DNA from: Massilimicrobiota sp. An134
GTDB taxonomy: Bacteria; Bacillota_I; Bacilli_A; Erysipelotrichales; Coprobacillaceae
NCBI RefSeq assembly: GCF_002160815.1
Contig: NZ_NFLH01000021.1
Coordinates: 1-41,911, forward strand
DNA: 41,911 bases
Direction: 5' to 3'
Below the pieces are notes generated by a model. The model saw nothing but the letters and a program-made list of their open reading frames with translations, was not told the origin of the DNA and did not search any database. The position numbers and the translations under genes were made by a program. Position 1 is the first letter of the stretch; every line of letters begins with the position of its first letter. Positions 7,449 to 16,316 of this stretch are shown here, piece by piece.

Positions 7449-9506
7449 ATGAGTCGTCAAGAAAAAACAAAATTTATTACAAAAGATATTCTTGGTTCTT
7501 CTATCAAAGGGGCTTTTGTAAAATTAAATCCTATGTATATGATGAAAAATCCAGTTATGTTTGTTGTTGAAGTTGGATTTGTCATTTGTACTATTCTTGT
7601 CTTTTTCCCACATTTATTTAATGATAAAGGAGATAATTTAAGTTTATATAATGCGATTGTTGCGATTATTTTGTTTATTACTTTATTGTTTGCTAACTTT
7701 GCTGAATCTGTTGCAGAAGGACGAGGAAAAGCACAGGCTGAAACATTAAAGAAAACAAAGAAAGATACAAAAGCTCGTCTTATCCACGAGGATGGATCAG
7801 AAGAAATGATTTCAGCTAGTGAATTACAAAAAGGTGATGTTGTTCTCGTAAAAGCTGGAGAATTAATTCCAAATGATGGTGAAATCATCGAAGGAATTGC
7901 GAGTATTGATGAATCTGCGATTACAGGTGAATCGGCACCAGTCACTAAGGAAAGTGGGGGAGATTTTGCTTCAGTCACTGGAGGAACAACGGTTGTTTCA
8001 GACTGGATTAAAGTGGAAATTACTTCTGAACCAGGGCATTCATTCTTGGATAAAATGATTGCTTTAGTTGAAGGGGCTTCACGTCAAAAAACACCTAATG
8101 AAATAGCTCTAAACACATTATTAGTTTCATTAACAATTATTTTCTTAATCGTTATTGTAACACTTTATCCAATGGCTAATTATTCAGAAGTACAAATACC
8201 AATTTCAACATTAATCGCATTAACTGTATGTTTGATTCCTACAACAATAGGAGCTTTATTAAGTGCTATTGGAATTGCGGGAATGGATAGAGTAACACGT
8301 TTTAATGTTATTGCTATGTCAGGAAAAGCAGTTGAAGCATGTGGTGATGTTGATACAATGATTCTTGATAAAACAGGAACTATTACTTTTGGAAATCGTT
8401 TGGCTAGTGATTTTATCCCTGTATCAGGTATTAAAAAAGAAGAACTCACTGAATACGCTTGGATTGCATCTATAGGTGATGACACACCTGAAGGAAAATC
8501 TACTGTTGAATTGGCAGAAAAATTCGGTTGTCAATTACAAAGAAAAAATTATGAAAATGCTGAATTTATTGAATTTACTGCTGCTAGTAAAATGAGTGGT
8601 GTGAATACGACTGATGGACATGTTGTTCGTAAAGGTGCCGGTGACGCTATGATTCAATATGTTAAAGAAAATGGTGGTAAGGTACCAGATGATTTAACAT
8701 TAAAAGTAGATGAAGTTTCAAAATTTGGTGGAACACCTTTGGTTGTATGTGCAGATTATAGAATTTTAGGTGTTATTTATTTAAAAGATACTGTAAAACC
8801 TGGTTTAGTAGAACGTTTTGAACGTTTGCGTAAAATTGGTATTAAAACTATTATGTGTACTGGAGATAATCCATTAACTGCTGCGACTATTGCTGCTGAA
8901 GCAGGTGTTGATGGTTATATTGCGGAATGTAAACCAGAAGATAAAATTGAAGCAATTAAAAAAGAACAATCTGAAGGAAAGATTGTAGCCATGACTGGTG
9001 ATGGAACAAATGACGCACCCGCACTTGCCCAAGCTAATGTTGGTATTGCTATGAATAGTGGGACATCTGCTGCCAAAGAAGCTGCAAACATGGTTGATTT
9101 AGATTCTGACCCTACAAAGATCTTGGAAGTTGTAGAAATTGGTAAACAGTTGTTAATTACTCGAGGATCATTAACGACTTTCTCAATTGCTAATGATATT
9201 GCAAAATACTTTGCAATTATACCAGCCATGTTCCAAGCTGTTATACCACAATTAAGTGTTCTTAACATCATGGGATTACAAACATCTGAAAGTGCTATTT
9301 TATCTGCATTGATTTTTAACGCAGTGATTATTCCATGTTTGATTCCACTAGCAATGAAAGGTGTTAAGTATAAACCTATGAGTGCATCTAAAATGCTTGG
9401 AAGAAATATGCTAATCTATGGATTAGGTGGAGTGATTTGTCCATTTTTAGGAATTAAGATTATTGATATGATTATTGCACCATTATTAGTTTTATTAGGA
9501 TTATAG
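7449..9506 (+). CDS. kdpB: Potassium-transporting P-type ATPase subunit KdpB
   Basis: The ATP-hydrolysing subunit, 685 residues. The phosphorylation motif DKTGTIT has its Asp at residue 307, the same number as in Escherichia coli KdpB. TGES lies at 159-162, whose Ser162 is the inhibitory phosphorylation site known in E. coli. The GDGTND hinge and a C-terminal membrane bundle are present. It couples ATP hydrolysis to K+ uptake through KdpA. It lies 20 bases after kdpA with GAAAGGGG before the start, and 10 bases before kdpC. Confidence 0.97.
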   Translation: MSRQEKTKFITKDILGSSIKGAFVKLNPMYMMKNPVMFVVEVGFVICTILVFFPHLFNDKGDNLSLYNAIVAIILFITLLFANFAESVAEGRGKAQAETLKKTKKDTKARLIHEDGSEEMISASELQKGDVVLVKAGELIPNDGEIIEGIASIDESAITGESAPVTKESGGDFASVTGGTTVVSDWIKVEITSEPGHSFLDKMIALVEGASRQKTPNEIALNTLLVSLTIIFLIVIVTLYPMANYSEVQIPISTLIALTVCLIPTTIGALLSAIGIAGMDRVTRFNVIAMSGKAVEACGDVDTMILDKTGTITFGNRLASDFIPVSGIKKEELTEYAWIASIGDDTPEGKSTVELAEKFGCQLQRKNYENAEFIEFTAASKMSGVNTTDGHVVRKGAGDAMIQYVKENGGKVPDDLTLKVDEVSKFGGTPLVVCADYRILGVIYLKDTVKPGLVERFERLRKIGIKTIMCTGDNPLTAATIAAEAGVDGYIAECKPEDKIEAIKKEQSEGKIVAMTGDGTNDAPALAQANVGIAMNSGTSAAKEAANMVDLDSDPTKILEVVEIGKQLLITRGSLTTFSIANDIAKYFAIIPAMFQAVIPQLSVLNIMGLQTSESAILSALIFNAVIIPCLIPLAMKGVKYKPMSASKMLGRNMLIYGLGGVICPFLGIKIIDMIIAPLLVLLGL

Positions 9507-9516
9507 GAGGTAAACT

Positions 9517-10140
9517 ATGAAAAAGTTTTTAAGACACTTTAGATTGGCGTTTCTATTTGCAATAGCAATGTTTGTGATATGTGGATTTATTTATCCCATG
9601 GTATTAACAGGAGTTTCACAAGTTGTATTTCCAAGTCAATCAAATGGAAGTCTTGTTGAAGTAGATGGAAAAGCAGTGGGTTCTGAAATTGTTGGACAAG
9701 ATTTTACTGATGAAAGATTGTTCCATTGCAGACCTTCAGCTTACAACTACAATACTTATACACAAGAACAAAAAGATAGTGGAGAATATGCAGGTTTATC
9801 ATCTGGAAGTAACAACTATGCACCAAGTAATCCTGCTTTGAAAGAAAGATTAGATGAAGATATTGAAAAATTCTTAGAAGAAAATCCTACAGTAAGCAAA
9901 GAAGATATTCCTTCTGACATTATTACTGCATCAGGATCAGGATTAGATCCACATATTTCAGTAGAAGCTGCTAAAGTACAAATGGATAGAGTTGCTAAAA
10001 ATACAGGTTTATCTCAAGAACAATTAGAAAAAATGATTGAAGAAAATACTTCAGGAAAATTCTTAGGTATTTTTGGAGAAGAAACTGTCAATGTTTTAAA
10101 ATTAAACTTAATGGTTGCACAAGAAATAGATATGATTTAA
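9517..10140 (+). CDS. kdpC: Potassium-transporting ATPase subunit KdpC
   Basis: KdpC, 207 residues: one N-terminal membrane helix (about 10-30) and an extracytoplasmic domain with the family motifs FHCRPSA and GSGLDPHIS. It is part of KdpFABC and assists K+ transfer and nucleotide binding. GGAGG lies upstream. It is slightly longer than typical KdpC (about 190) because of an acidic insert around residues 110-128. A strong terminator right after its stop closes the transporter operon. Confidence 0.95.
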   Translation: MKKFLRHFRLAFLFAIAMFVICGFIYPMVLTGVSQVVFPSQSNGSLVEVDGKAVGSEIVGQDFTDERLFHCRPSAYNYNTYTQEQKDSGEYAGLSSGSNNYAPSNPALKERLDEDIEKFLEENPTVSKEDIPSDIITASGSGLDPHISVEAAKVQMDRVAKNTGLSQEQLEKMIEENTSGKFLGIFGEETVNVLKLNLMVAQEIDMI

Positions 10141-10142
10141 TG

Positions 10143-10175
10143 AAAAACTCCACTTTATCCAAGTGGAGTTTTTTG
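10143..10175 (+). terminator. Rho-independent terminator after kdpC
   Basis: AAAAACTCCACTT (10143-10155) pairs with AAGTGGAGTTTTTT (10161-10174). It isolates kdpFABC from the downstream regulatory genes, which must have their own promoter in 10176-10259 unless there is read-through. Confidence 0.9.
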
Positions 10176-10259
10176 GTCTTGTTTATATAGAAAAGACTTT
10201 TTTTCGTAATAGCTATATAGTAAAATATAAATATATTTAAAGGGGAAAAGGAAGAAAAT

Positions 10260-10973
10260 ATGCAGGCGAATATATTGGTTGTAGAAGATGATCATTCAGT
10301 TAGAAATCTTGTGTCTACAACTTTGCAGACACATGGATATCAATTTGATGCTATGATTAATGGTGAGAGTGCTTTATTGGCTATGACATCACATCATTAC
10401 GATATTATTTTATTAGATTTAGGATTACCTGATCAAGATGGTATAGATATTATCAAAACAGTTCGTACGTTTTCGGTTATTCCCATCATTGTTTTAAGTG
10501 CAAGAAGTAGTAATGAAGATAAGATAGCTGCATTGGATGCAGGAGCAGATGATTATTTAACAAAACCATTTAATATTGATGAACTTTTAGCAAGAGTTCG
10601 TTCAACTTTACGTAGAGCTGAATATTTACAAAATATGACGACTCAAGAAGAAACGGTTTTTGAAAATGGTGATTTAAAAATTAATTATTTATCAGCGACA
10701 GTATCTTTAAAAGGAAAAGAAATACATTTAATGCCAATAGAATATAATTTGCTTTGCCTTTTAGCAAAAAATGTTGGTAAAGTCTTAACTTATCAGTTTA
10801 TTTTAGATAAAATATGGAAAAATGCATTGGAATCAGATTTGTCCTCATTACGTGTTTATATGACAACATTAAGAAAAAAGATTGATAAACAGTATGCGGA
10901 TGATCAAAAATATATTCAAACGCATATAGGTATTGGTTATCGTATGGTTAGACAAAAAAAGAGTGGTGAATAA
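10260..10973 (+). CDS. kdpE: KdpE-type response regulator (copy 2)
   Basis: An OmpR-class regulator of 237 residues with receiver Asp53 in LLDLGLPDQDG, TKPF, and a winged helix ending GIGYRM. AAAGGGG and AAGGAAG precede the ATG. It starts a three-gene unit, regulator, full-length KdpD, regulator, with only five bases before kdpD. Its winged helix shares long matching stretches with the third regulator (FENGDLKI, then IHL-x-PIEY, SLRV, YIQTH), so the two look like duplicates flanking the kinase. Likely a KdpD partner controlling K+ uptake; which sites it binds is not known. Confidence 0.88.
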   Translation: MQANILVVEDDHSVRNLVSTTLQTHGYQFDAMINGESALLAMTSHHYDIILLDLGLPDQDGIDIIKTVRTFSVIPIIVLSARSSNEDKIAALDAGADDYLTKPFNIDELLARVRSTLRRAEYLQNMTTQEETVFENGDLKINYLSATVSLKGKEIHLMPIEYNLLCLLAKNVGKVLTYQFILDKIWKNALESDLSSLRVYMTTLRKKIDKQYADDQKYIQTHIGIGYRMVRQKKSGE

Positions 10974-10978
10974 TATTC

Positions 10979-13513
10979 ATGAATGAAGAAAAAAAACATC
11001 AAGGGCGTTTAAAAATATTTTTTGGCTATGCAATGCATACTGGAAAAACATATGCAATGTTACAAGAAGCTAAGGAATTGACGGATATGTCTAATGATGT
11101 GGTTGTGGGGTATATAGAAAATGTAGAAGGGTTAGAGACGATTTTAAAGGGGTTGGAATGTGTTCCCAATCGTCAGTTAATGCTATCTTCACCAGAGGTA
11201 GATATAGATGCTATTTTAGCGAGACATCCACATATAGTATTGATTGATCATATGGCTCATACAAATAGAAATGGCTCTAGGCATTTAAAACGTTATCAAG
11301 ATATTCTTGAAATACTTGAAGCAGGAATTGATGTTTATACAACTGCCAATGTACAAGATATAGTGAGCTTACAAGATGATATTAATAAGATAACTGGAGA
11401 GCATTCAAGTGAAACAATACCTGATTATCTTTTTGAACAAGCACATCAAGTTAAGTTTATTGATAATGAGCCACAATATGAGCATCATTATTCAGTAGAA
11501 ACTTTAAAAGCATTAAGAGAGTTAGCAATCAAATGTTGTGCACAAAGAATAAAAAAGTTAACTTCCTTACCTTCTAAATCTCATTTTATAAATTCTGAGC
11601 ATATCTTAGTCTGCTTGTCACCATCACCTTCAAATGCGAAAGTCATAAGAACAGCAGCAAAACTTGCAAATACATATCAAGCAAGATTAACAGCTTTATA
11701 TATTGCACCATTGGATAAAAAGCTTTCTAAAAAAGAATATCAGTATCTACAAGAAAATATATCTCTAGCAAAAGACTTACAAGCACAAATTGAAGTGCTT
11801 AATGATAATAAGGTTGTATTTGAAATAGCTGAATATGCTAGAATCTCTGGGGTTACCAAAATTGTGCTAGGTCAAAGTCCAACGCATTTTTTTCAACGTT
11901 CTTCATTATCTGAGCAATTAGTTCGATTAGCACCACAACTAGAAATATATGTTATACCTTATATTGATGAAAGGTCTATTTTTAAGTTAGTAAGACCACA
12001 ATTAACACTTAATCGTCAAGATTTCATGCGAACAGCAGGTATGTTGATTTTGTCCACATTGATTGGTGGAATCTTTTATTATCTTGATTTTAAAGAATCT
12101 AATATTATACTGATTTATATTTTAGGTGTTTTAATGACTGCATTGATTACGACAAGAAGAATTTATAGTTTAGCATCTTCATTCATTAGTGTCTTGATTT
12201 TTAATTTTCTTTTTACAAGTCCAAGATTAACATTGAGAGCTTATGATTCAAGGTATATCGTGACATTTATAATCATGTTTATTGTTGCTTTTATTACAAG
12301 CAGTATGACAAATAAGTTACAAACAAGTGCAAAAGATTCAGCACAAAATGCTTATCGTATGAAAATATTATTAGAAACAAATCAGAAACTACAGAAGGAA
12401 AAAAATAAAGAAGGAATTATTTCTGTAACATGTCATTCACTTATGAAATTATTACAAAGGGATATTATTTTCTATCCTGTTTCAAAGAATAATTTAGAAA
12501 AACCACTTATTTTTTGCCAATCGCCAAAGGATAGATCCATATTTCAAAATGAAGAAGCTGTTGCAAAATGGGTTCTCAAAAATAATAAACATGCTGGAGC
12601 GACAACGAAAACATTATCCAATGCATTATGCCTTTATTTAGCAGTACGTATTGGAGAAAAAATTTATGGTATTATCGGTATATATATAGATGACAAACCC
12701 TTAGATTCATATGAAAATAATATTATGCTTTCTATCTTAGGAGAATTAGCTCTTTCTTTAGAAAATGAAAGTGTTATTAAGGAAAAAGCAACCGCAGATT
12801 TAAAAGCCAAAAATGAACAACTCAGAGCTAATCTTTTACGTTCTATATCTCATGATTTGAGAACTCCTCTGACTTCTATCTCTGGTAATGCAGGAATTTT
12901 ATTAAGTACGGGTACAATCTTAGATGAAGATAAAAAAAAGCAGTTATACAGCGATATTTATGATGATTCTTTATGGCTTATTAATCTTGTAGAAAATTTA
13001 TTGTCTGTAACTCGTATAGAAAATGGATCAATGAATTTGAATCTAAAAGTAGAATTAATAGAAGATGTGATTAATGAAGCACTTAAGCATATCAATACAC
13101 GCAGAATACAACATCATATTCAAGTTATTCAAGATGAAAATATATTACTTGCTAAAATAGATGCTAGACTGATTGTTCAAGTCATTATGAATATCTTAGA
13201 TAATGCTATCAAATATACACCTGATCATACAACAATAACTATACAGAGTTATCTTAAAGATAAAAACATCTATATTGATATTGCTGATGAAGGAAATGGC
13301 ATTAATGATAAGGATAAGAAGCATATTTTTGATATGTTTTATACTGTTAATCGTCAAGTCGCAGATAGTCGCAGAAGTTTAGGATTGGGATTATCTCTTT
13401 GTCAGTCCATTATACAGGCACATCATGGGGAAATTAAAGTTTATGATAATTCGCCTCATGGAACAGTTTTTCAGATATCTTTACCGGCACAGGAGGTAGA
13501 AATACATGAATAG
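10979..13513 (+). CDS. kdpD: Full-length KdpD-type sensor histidine kinase with degenerate KdpD domain
   Basis: Kinase of 844 residues: KdpD domain, universal-stress domain, four membrane helices (DUF4118, about 345-445), GAF-like region, then H-box SHDLRTPL (His near 625), N box ILDNAIKY, G1 DEGNGI and G2 LGLGLSL. The kinase half looks active, the N-terminal domain altered: the family P-loop AGVGKT is MHTGKT, DELAHTN is DHMAHTN, and the stretch before ALRE is shorter than in the other copy. The universal-stress domain retains SPS, 20 residues, LTALY, close to the c-di-AMP motif known from S. aureus KdpD. The last codons overlap the next regulator by 8 bases. Likely the main K+/turgor kinase here. 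Confidence 0.9.
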   Translation: MNEEKKHQGRLKIFFGYAMHTGKTYAMLQEAKELTDMSNDVVVGYIENVEGLETILKGLECVPNRQLMLSSPEVDIDAILARHPHIVLIDHMAHTNRNGSRHLKRYQDILEILEAGIDVYTTANVQDIVSLQDDINKITGEHSSETIPDYLFEQAHQVKFIDNEPQYEHHYSVETLKALRELAIKCCAQRIKKLTSLPSKSHFINSEHILVCLSPSPSNAKVIRTAAKLANTYQARLTALYIAPLDKKLSKKEYQYLQENISLAKDLQAQIEVLNDNKVVFEIAEYARISGVTKIVLGQSPTHFFQRSSLSEQLVRLAPQLEIYVIPYIDERSIFKLVRPQLTLNRQDFMRTAGMLILSTLIGGIFYYLDFKESNIILIYILGVLMTALITTRRIYSLASSFISVLIFNFLFTSPRLTLRAYDSRYIVTFIIMFIVAFITSSMTNKLQTSAKDSAQNAYRMKILLETNQKLQKEKNKEGIISVTCHSLMKLLQRDIIFYPVSKNNLEKPLIFCQSPKDRSIFQNEEAVAKWVLKNNKHAGATTKTLSNALCLYLAVRIGEKIYGIIGIYIDDKPLDSYENNIMLSILGELALSLENESVIKEKATADLKAKNEQLRANLLRSISHDLRTPLTSISGNAGILLSTGTILDEDKKKQLYSDIYDDSLWLINLVENLLSVTRIENGSMNLNLKVELIEDVINEALKHINTRRIQHHIQVIQDENILLAKIDARLIVQVIMNILDNAIKYTPDHTTITIQSYLKDKNIYIDIADEGNGINDKDKKHIFDMFYTVNRQVADSRRSLGLGLSLCQSIIQAHHGEIKVYDNSPHGTVFQISLPAQEVEIHE

Positions 13514-14216
13514 TCCAAAAATATTAGTTGTGGAAGATGATAAAGCCGTTCGTAATTTGATTGCTATTACATTACAGACAAGAAATTATAAATATATATT
13601 ATCTGATAGTGGAGAATCAGCTCTTCTAGAGTTTGCCTCTGAACATCCTGATGTTATCCTTCTAGATTTGGGATTACCTGATATAGATGGAATGGAAGTG
13701 ATTCAAAAAATTCGTGAAAAATCACAAATTCCAATCATTATTCTTAGTGCCAGAGGAGAAGAAAGTGACAAAGTGGCAGCTCTTGATGCTGGAGCAGATG
13801 ATTATTTGACAAAACCATTCTCGGTAGAAGAATTATTGGCTCGATTGCGTGTCGCATTAAGAAGAACAGAATATATATGGAATAGTGATGCAAAAAACAA
13901 CCATATATTTGAAAATGGAGATTTAAAAATTGATTATGCTTCAAGTTGTGTGACTCTTAAGGGAGAAGAAATTCATTTAACACCTATTGAATATAAGATA
14001 TTAAATTTGTTATCAAAAAATATCGGAAAAATTTTAACGCATACTTATTTAACACGAGAAATATGGGGAAGTGCTTTTGATAGCGATGTCGCTTCGTTAC
14101 GTGTTTTTATGGCTAATTTGCGTAAAAAGATTGAACCGGAAAAAAGTGGTGTGAGTTATATTCAGACACATGTAGGGATAGGTTATCGTATGATGAAGAT
14201 TGAAAAGAGTGATTAA
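13506..14216 (+). CDS. kdpE: KdpE-type response regulator (copy 3)
   Basis: Response regulator of 236 residues with receiver Asp54 in LLDLGLPDIDG, TKPF and an OmpR winged helix ending GIGYRM. It overlaps the end of the full-length kdpD by 8 bases, with AGGAGG inside that gene, so it is translationally coupled and is the most direct kinase partner. It is closely similar to copy 2, which lies on the other side of the kinase. Immediately after its stop begins an array of TTCTCACA repeats, a good candidate for autoregulation or control of the next gene by one of these regulators (inference). Confidence 0.9.
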   Translation: MNSPKILVVEDDKAVRNLIAITLQTRNYKYILSDSGESALLEFASEHPDVILLDLGLPDIDGMEVIQKIREKSQIPIIILSARGEESDKVAALDAGADDYLTKPFSVEELLARLRVALRRTEYIWNSDAKNNHIFENGDLKIDYASSCVTLKGEEIHLTPIEYKILNLLSKNIGKILTHTYLTREIWGSAFDSDVASLRVFMANLRKKIEPEKSGVSYIQTHVGIGYRMMKIEKSD

Positions 14217-14217
14217 A

Positions 14218-14267
14218 TTCTCACAGCATTCTCACACAAGCTTTTGTTTTCTCACACTCACTTCACA
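14218..14267 (+). promoter_or_regulatory. Phased TTCTCACA direct repeats (response-regulator operator)
   Basis: TTCTCACA occurs perfectly at 14218, 14229 and 14249, with a half-conserved copy (ACTTCACA) at 14260. The steps are 11, 20 and 11 bases. Two pairs with an 11-base period, about two turns apart, is the classic layout for PhoB/OmpR-class dimers. The last pair covers the -35 position of the promoter at 14278. Confidence 0.65.
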
Positions 14268-14277
14268 ATATATTTCT

Positions 14278-14283
14278 TATAAT
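14278..14283 (+). promoter_or_regulatory. Promoter -10 (TATAAT) of the TPR-protein gene
   Basis: A perfect TATAAT lies 26 bases before the chosen ATG. At the matching -35 position (14255-14260) there is CACTCA, not a sigma-A hexamer, and this region is covered by TTCTCACA repeats, as expected for an activated promoter. Confidence 0.6.
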
Positions 14284-14309
14284 AATAGTGAAGATAAGGA
14301 GTGAGTTAT

Positions 14310-14672
14310 ATGAAACAAAATAGAAATGAATATATAGTTTTAGAAAAATTAGGAGAAAAGGTTAAAAGTCTTATTGAAAAGGATCGTTCTGAATGTCAGG
14401 AGTTAGTTGTTCAGGCATTAGTGAATTATCCACATGCACCTCAACCACAGAATTTACTAGGCATTTTAGCAGAAAAACAAGGAGATTTAGCCCTAGCAAT
14501 GAAACATTATCGTGCAGCTTGGTCATTATCTCCTAATTACCGACCATCAAGAAAAAATATTGATCGATTGGTATCTTTATCAAGTTTTCAATGTTATTAT
14601 TATGATCAAGAGTGTTGTGAGATGGAAACGCAAGATTCTCAAGGATTGTTTAAAAGAAAAATTATTATATAA
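14310..14672 (+). CDS. Small TPR-like protein
   Basis: A cytoplasmic-looking protein of 120 residues. The central part (about 30-85) reads as two tetratricopeptide-like helical hairpins, including NLLGILAEKQGDLALAMKHY and a following W-x-L-x-P-x-Y-R-P. The C terminus carries several Tyr and Cys residues (CYYYDQECC). AAGGAG lies eight bases before ATG 14310; the in-frame GTG at 14301 overlaps that site. Alone behind its own promoter and the TTCTCACA array, it is a likely target of the neighbouring response regulators. TPR proteins mediate protein contacts; the partner is unknown. Confidence 0.7.
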   Translation: MKQNRNEYIVLEKLGEKVKSLIEKDRSECQELVVQALVNYPHAPQPQNLLGILAEKQGDLALAMKHYRAAWSLSPNYRPSRKNIDRLVSLSSFQCYYYDQECCEMETQDSQGLFKRKIII

Positions 14673-14724
14673 TTTGCATTTTCATAAAAAAACTTGTTAT
14701 ATTTGGAAAAAATAAAAAAATATA

Positions 14725-14753
14725 TTGACAAAAGAAAGCTATCCATGTATCAT
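14725..14753 (+). promoter_or_regulatory. Sigma-A promoter of the arginine operon leader
   Basis: TTGACA (14725-14730) and TATCAT (14748-14753) are separated by exactly 17 bases. This predicts transcription start near 14760, at the 5' end of the T-box leader. Confidence 0.75.
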
Positions 14754-14759
14754 AAACGC

Positions 14760-14990
14760 ATATTTAAAAAATCGTTGATCAGGAAGAGTAATTTCTTGAA
14801 CGCTTCAAGCGAGGTAGTACAGAGTGGAAGGCTACTAAGTGGAAAGGAATGAAACGCACCTGTGAGAGTCCATTGGAAATAGGAGTATAATGGAACGTAA
14901 CCTGCGTTAAGGGATAGAGTGGTTAGTTTTTCTAACAACTAGAGTGGTACCGTGTATATGCACCTCTGGAGAAATCCAGAGGTTTTTTGT
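14760..14990 (+). ncRNA. T-box riboswitch, probable tRNA-Arg specificity
   Basis: A T-box leader. Stem I begins with a GGAAGAGTA element near 14782-14790, and its distal part contains GAGAG-type closing sequence. The conserved T-box AGAGTGGTACCGTG is at 14941-14954, with the tRNA-end-binding bulge TGGTACC. In the likely specifier loop (GAAACGCACCTG, 14851-14862) the triplet CGC at 14855-14857 is an Arg codon, agreeing with argG downstream; ACG (Thr) overlaps it by one register. Uncharged tRNA-Arg would stabilise the antiterminator and switch on the arg operon. The loop assignment is by eye, not by folding. Confidence 0.88.
14962..14989 (+). terminator. T-box-controlled terminator before argG
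   Basis: ACCTCTGGA (14962-14970), loop GAAA, TCCAGAGGT (14975-14983), then a T run. Its left arm overlaps the CTCT that would close the antiterminator, so the two structures are mutually exclusive. Confidence 0.9.
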
Positions 14991-15010
14991 TTATAGAGAG
15001 GGTGATTGAA

Positions 15011-15118
15011 TTGCGGCGATTGATAGAAAGAATGAATAAATATAATAAAAGAGAAATACAAAATAATGAAAAGGAGAATGAACAATGGAAAAGAAACAAT
15101 ATAAAAAAGTCGTATTAG
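15011..15118 (+). CDS. Possible Arg-rich leader peptide overlapping argG
   Basis: A 35-codon frame starting at TTG 15011 (or GTG 15002) with GAGAGGGTG seven bases before the TTG. It opens with tandem rare Arg codons CGG CGA, has six Arg codons in all, and ends at TAG inside argG, overlapping its start by 34 bases. Translation could modulate argG initiation in response to charged tRNA-Arg. It may equally be a chance frame in the gap between terminator and gene. Confidence 0.25.
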   Translation: MRRLIERMNKYNKREIQNNEKENEQWKRNNIKKSY

Positions 15119-16305
15119 CTTACTCAGGGGGATTAGATACATCAATTATTATTGCATGGTTAAAAGAAAATTATGGTTGTGAAGTGATTGCTGTAGCAGG
15201 GGATGTTGGTCAAGGAGATGAACTTGAAGGATTAGAAGAAAAAGCTTTAGCTACAGGAGCATCTAAATATTATTGTGCTGATTGCAAGGAAGAGTTTGTG
15301 AATGATTTTATTTTTCCAGCTATTAAAGCCAATGCTGTGTATGAAGGAAAATATTTACTAGGAACTTCTCTAGCAAGACCGATCATTGCGAAAAAATTAG
15401 TAGAGATTGCTAAAAAAGAAGGGGCAGATGCCATTTGTCATGGTTGTACAGGTAAAGGAAATGATCAGGTCAGATTTGAACTCACAATTAAAGCCTTTGC
15501 GCCAGAATTAGATATTATTGCACCATGGAGAGTATGGGAATTAAAGAGTAGAGAAGATGAAATTGAATATGCCCAAGCGAGAAATATTCCTTTAAAAATC
15601 AATAAAGAAACAAATTATTCTAAGGATAAAAACTTATGGCATTTATCACATGAAGGATTGGATTTAGAAAATCCTGCAAATGAACCAATGTATGATAAGA
15701 TTCTTGAATTAGGTGTCACACCAGAAAAAGCACCAGATAAGCCAACATATATTACTTTAACTTTTGAAAAAGGAGTACCTGTTGCTTTAAATGGTGAAAA
15801 AATGAATGGTATTGATTTGATTACTGCTTTAAACAAAATTGGTGGAGAAAATGGTATTGGCATCATTGATATGGTTGAAAACAGATTAGTTGGTATGAAA
15901 TCAAGAGGTGTTTATGAAACACCGGGTGGAACAATTCTTTATAAAGCACATGCTGATTTGGAAGAAATCACAATTGATAAAGAAACACAACATTTCAAAT
16001 ATCAGGTTTCTCAAAAGCTAGCCGATATTTTATATAACGGTCAATGGTATACACCACTAACAAAAGCATTACTTGCTTTTATTGATGAAACACAAAAGAC
16101 AGTCAATGGAGAGGTGAAATTAAAACTATATAAAGGAAATATTATGGGTGCTGGTATGACTTCACCAGATACTTTATATAGTGAACAGACAGCTTCATTT
16201 GGAGAAGATGAAGATTATAATCAAATGGATTCTCAAGGATTTATTAATTTATATGGTTTACCTATTAAAGTGAAAGCTTTATTAGACCAACAAAGAAAGA
16301 AATAG
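15085..16305 (+). CDS. argG: Argininosuccinate synthase
   Basis: Joins citrulline and aspartate with ATP to give argininosuccinate, the penultimate step of arginine synthesis. The 406-residue protein has the family length. The N-terminal ATP pyrophosphatase loop AYSGGLDTS, the GDVGQ strand, [14 protein letters not shown] and the [10 protein letters not shown] segment are all present. AAGGAG precedes the ATG. First gene after the T-box terminator, followed 11 bases later by argH, the enzyme that uses its product. Confidence 0.97.
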   Translation: MEKKQYKKVVLAYSGGLDTSIIIAWLKENYGCEVIAVAGDVGQGDELEGLEEKALATGASKYYCADCKEEFVNDFIFPAIKANAVYEGKYLLGTSLARPIIAKKLVEIAKKEGADAICHGCTGKGNDQVRFELTIKAFAPELDIIAPWRVWELKSREDEIEYAQARNIPLKINKETNYSKDKNLWHLSHEGLDLENPANEPMYDKILELGVTPEKAPDKPTYITLTFEKGVPVALNGEKMNGIDLITALNKIGGENGIGIIDMVENRLVGMKSRGVYETPGGTILYKAHADLEEITIDKETQHFKYQVSQKLADILYNGQWYTPLTKALLAFIDETQKTVNGEVKLKLYKGNIMGAGMTSPDTLYSEQTASFGEDEDYNQMDSQGFINLYGLPIKVKALLDQQRKK

Positions 16306-16316
16306 GAGTTGAAAAT

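Noticed and set aside
7457-7978. A 173-codon minus-strand frame inside kdpB.
   Set aside because: Shadow of the strongly conserved KdpB frame; low-complexity Ser/Ile/Thr composition and no family signal.
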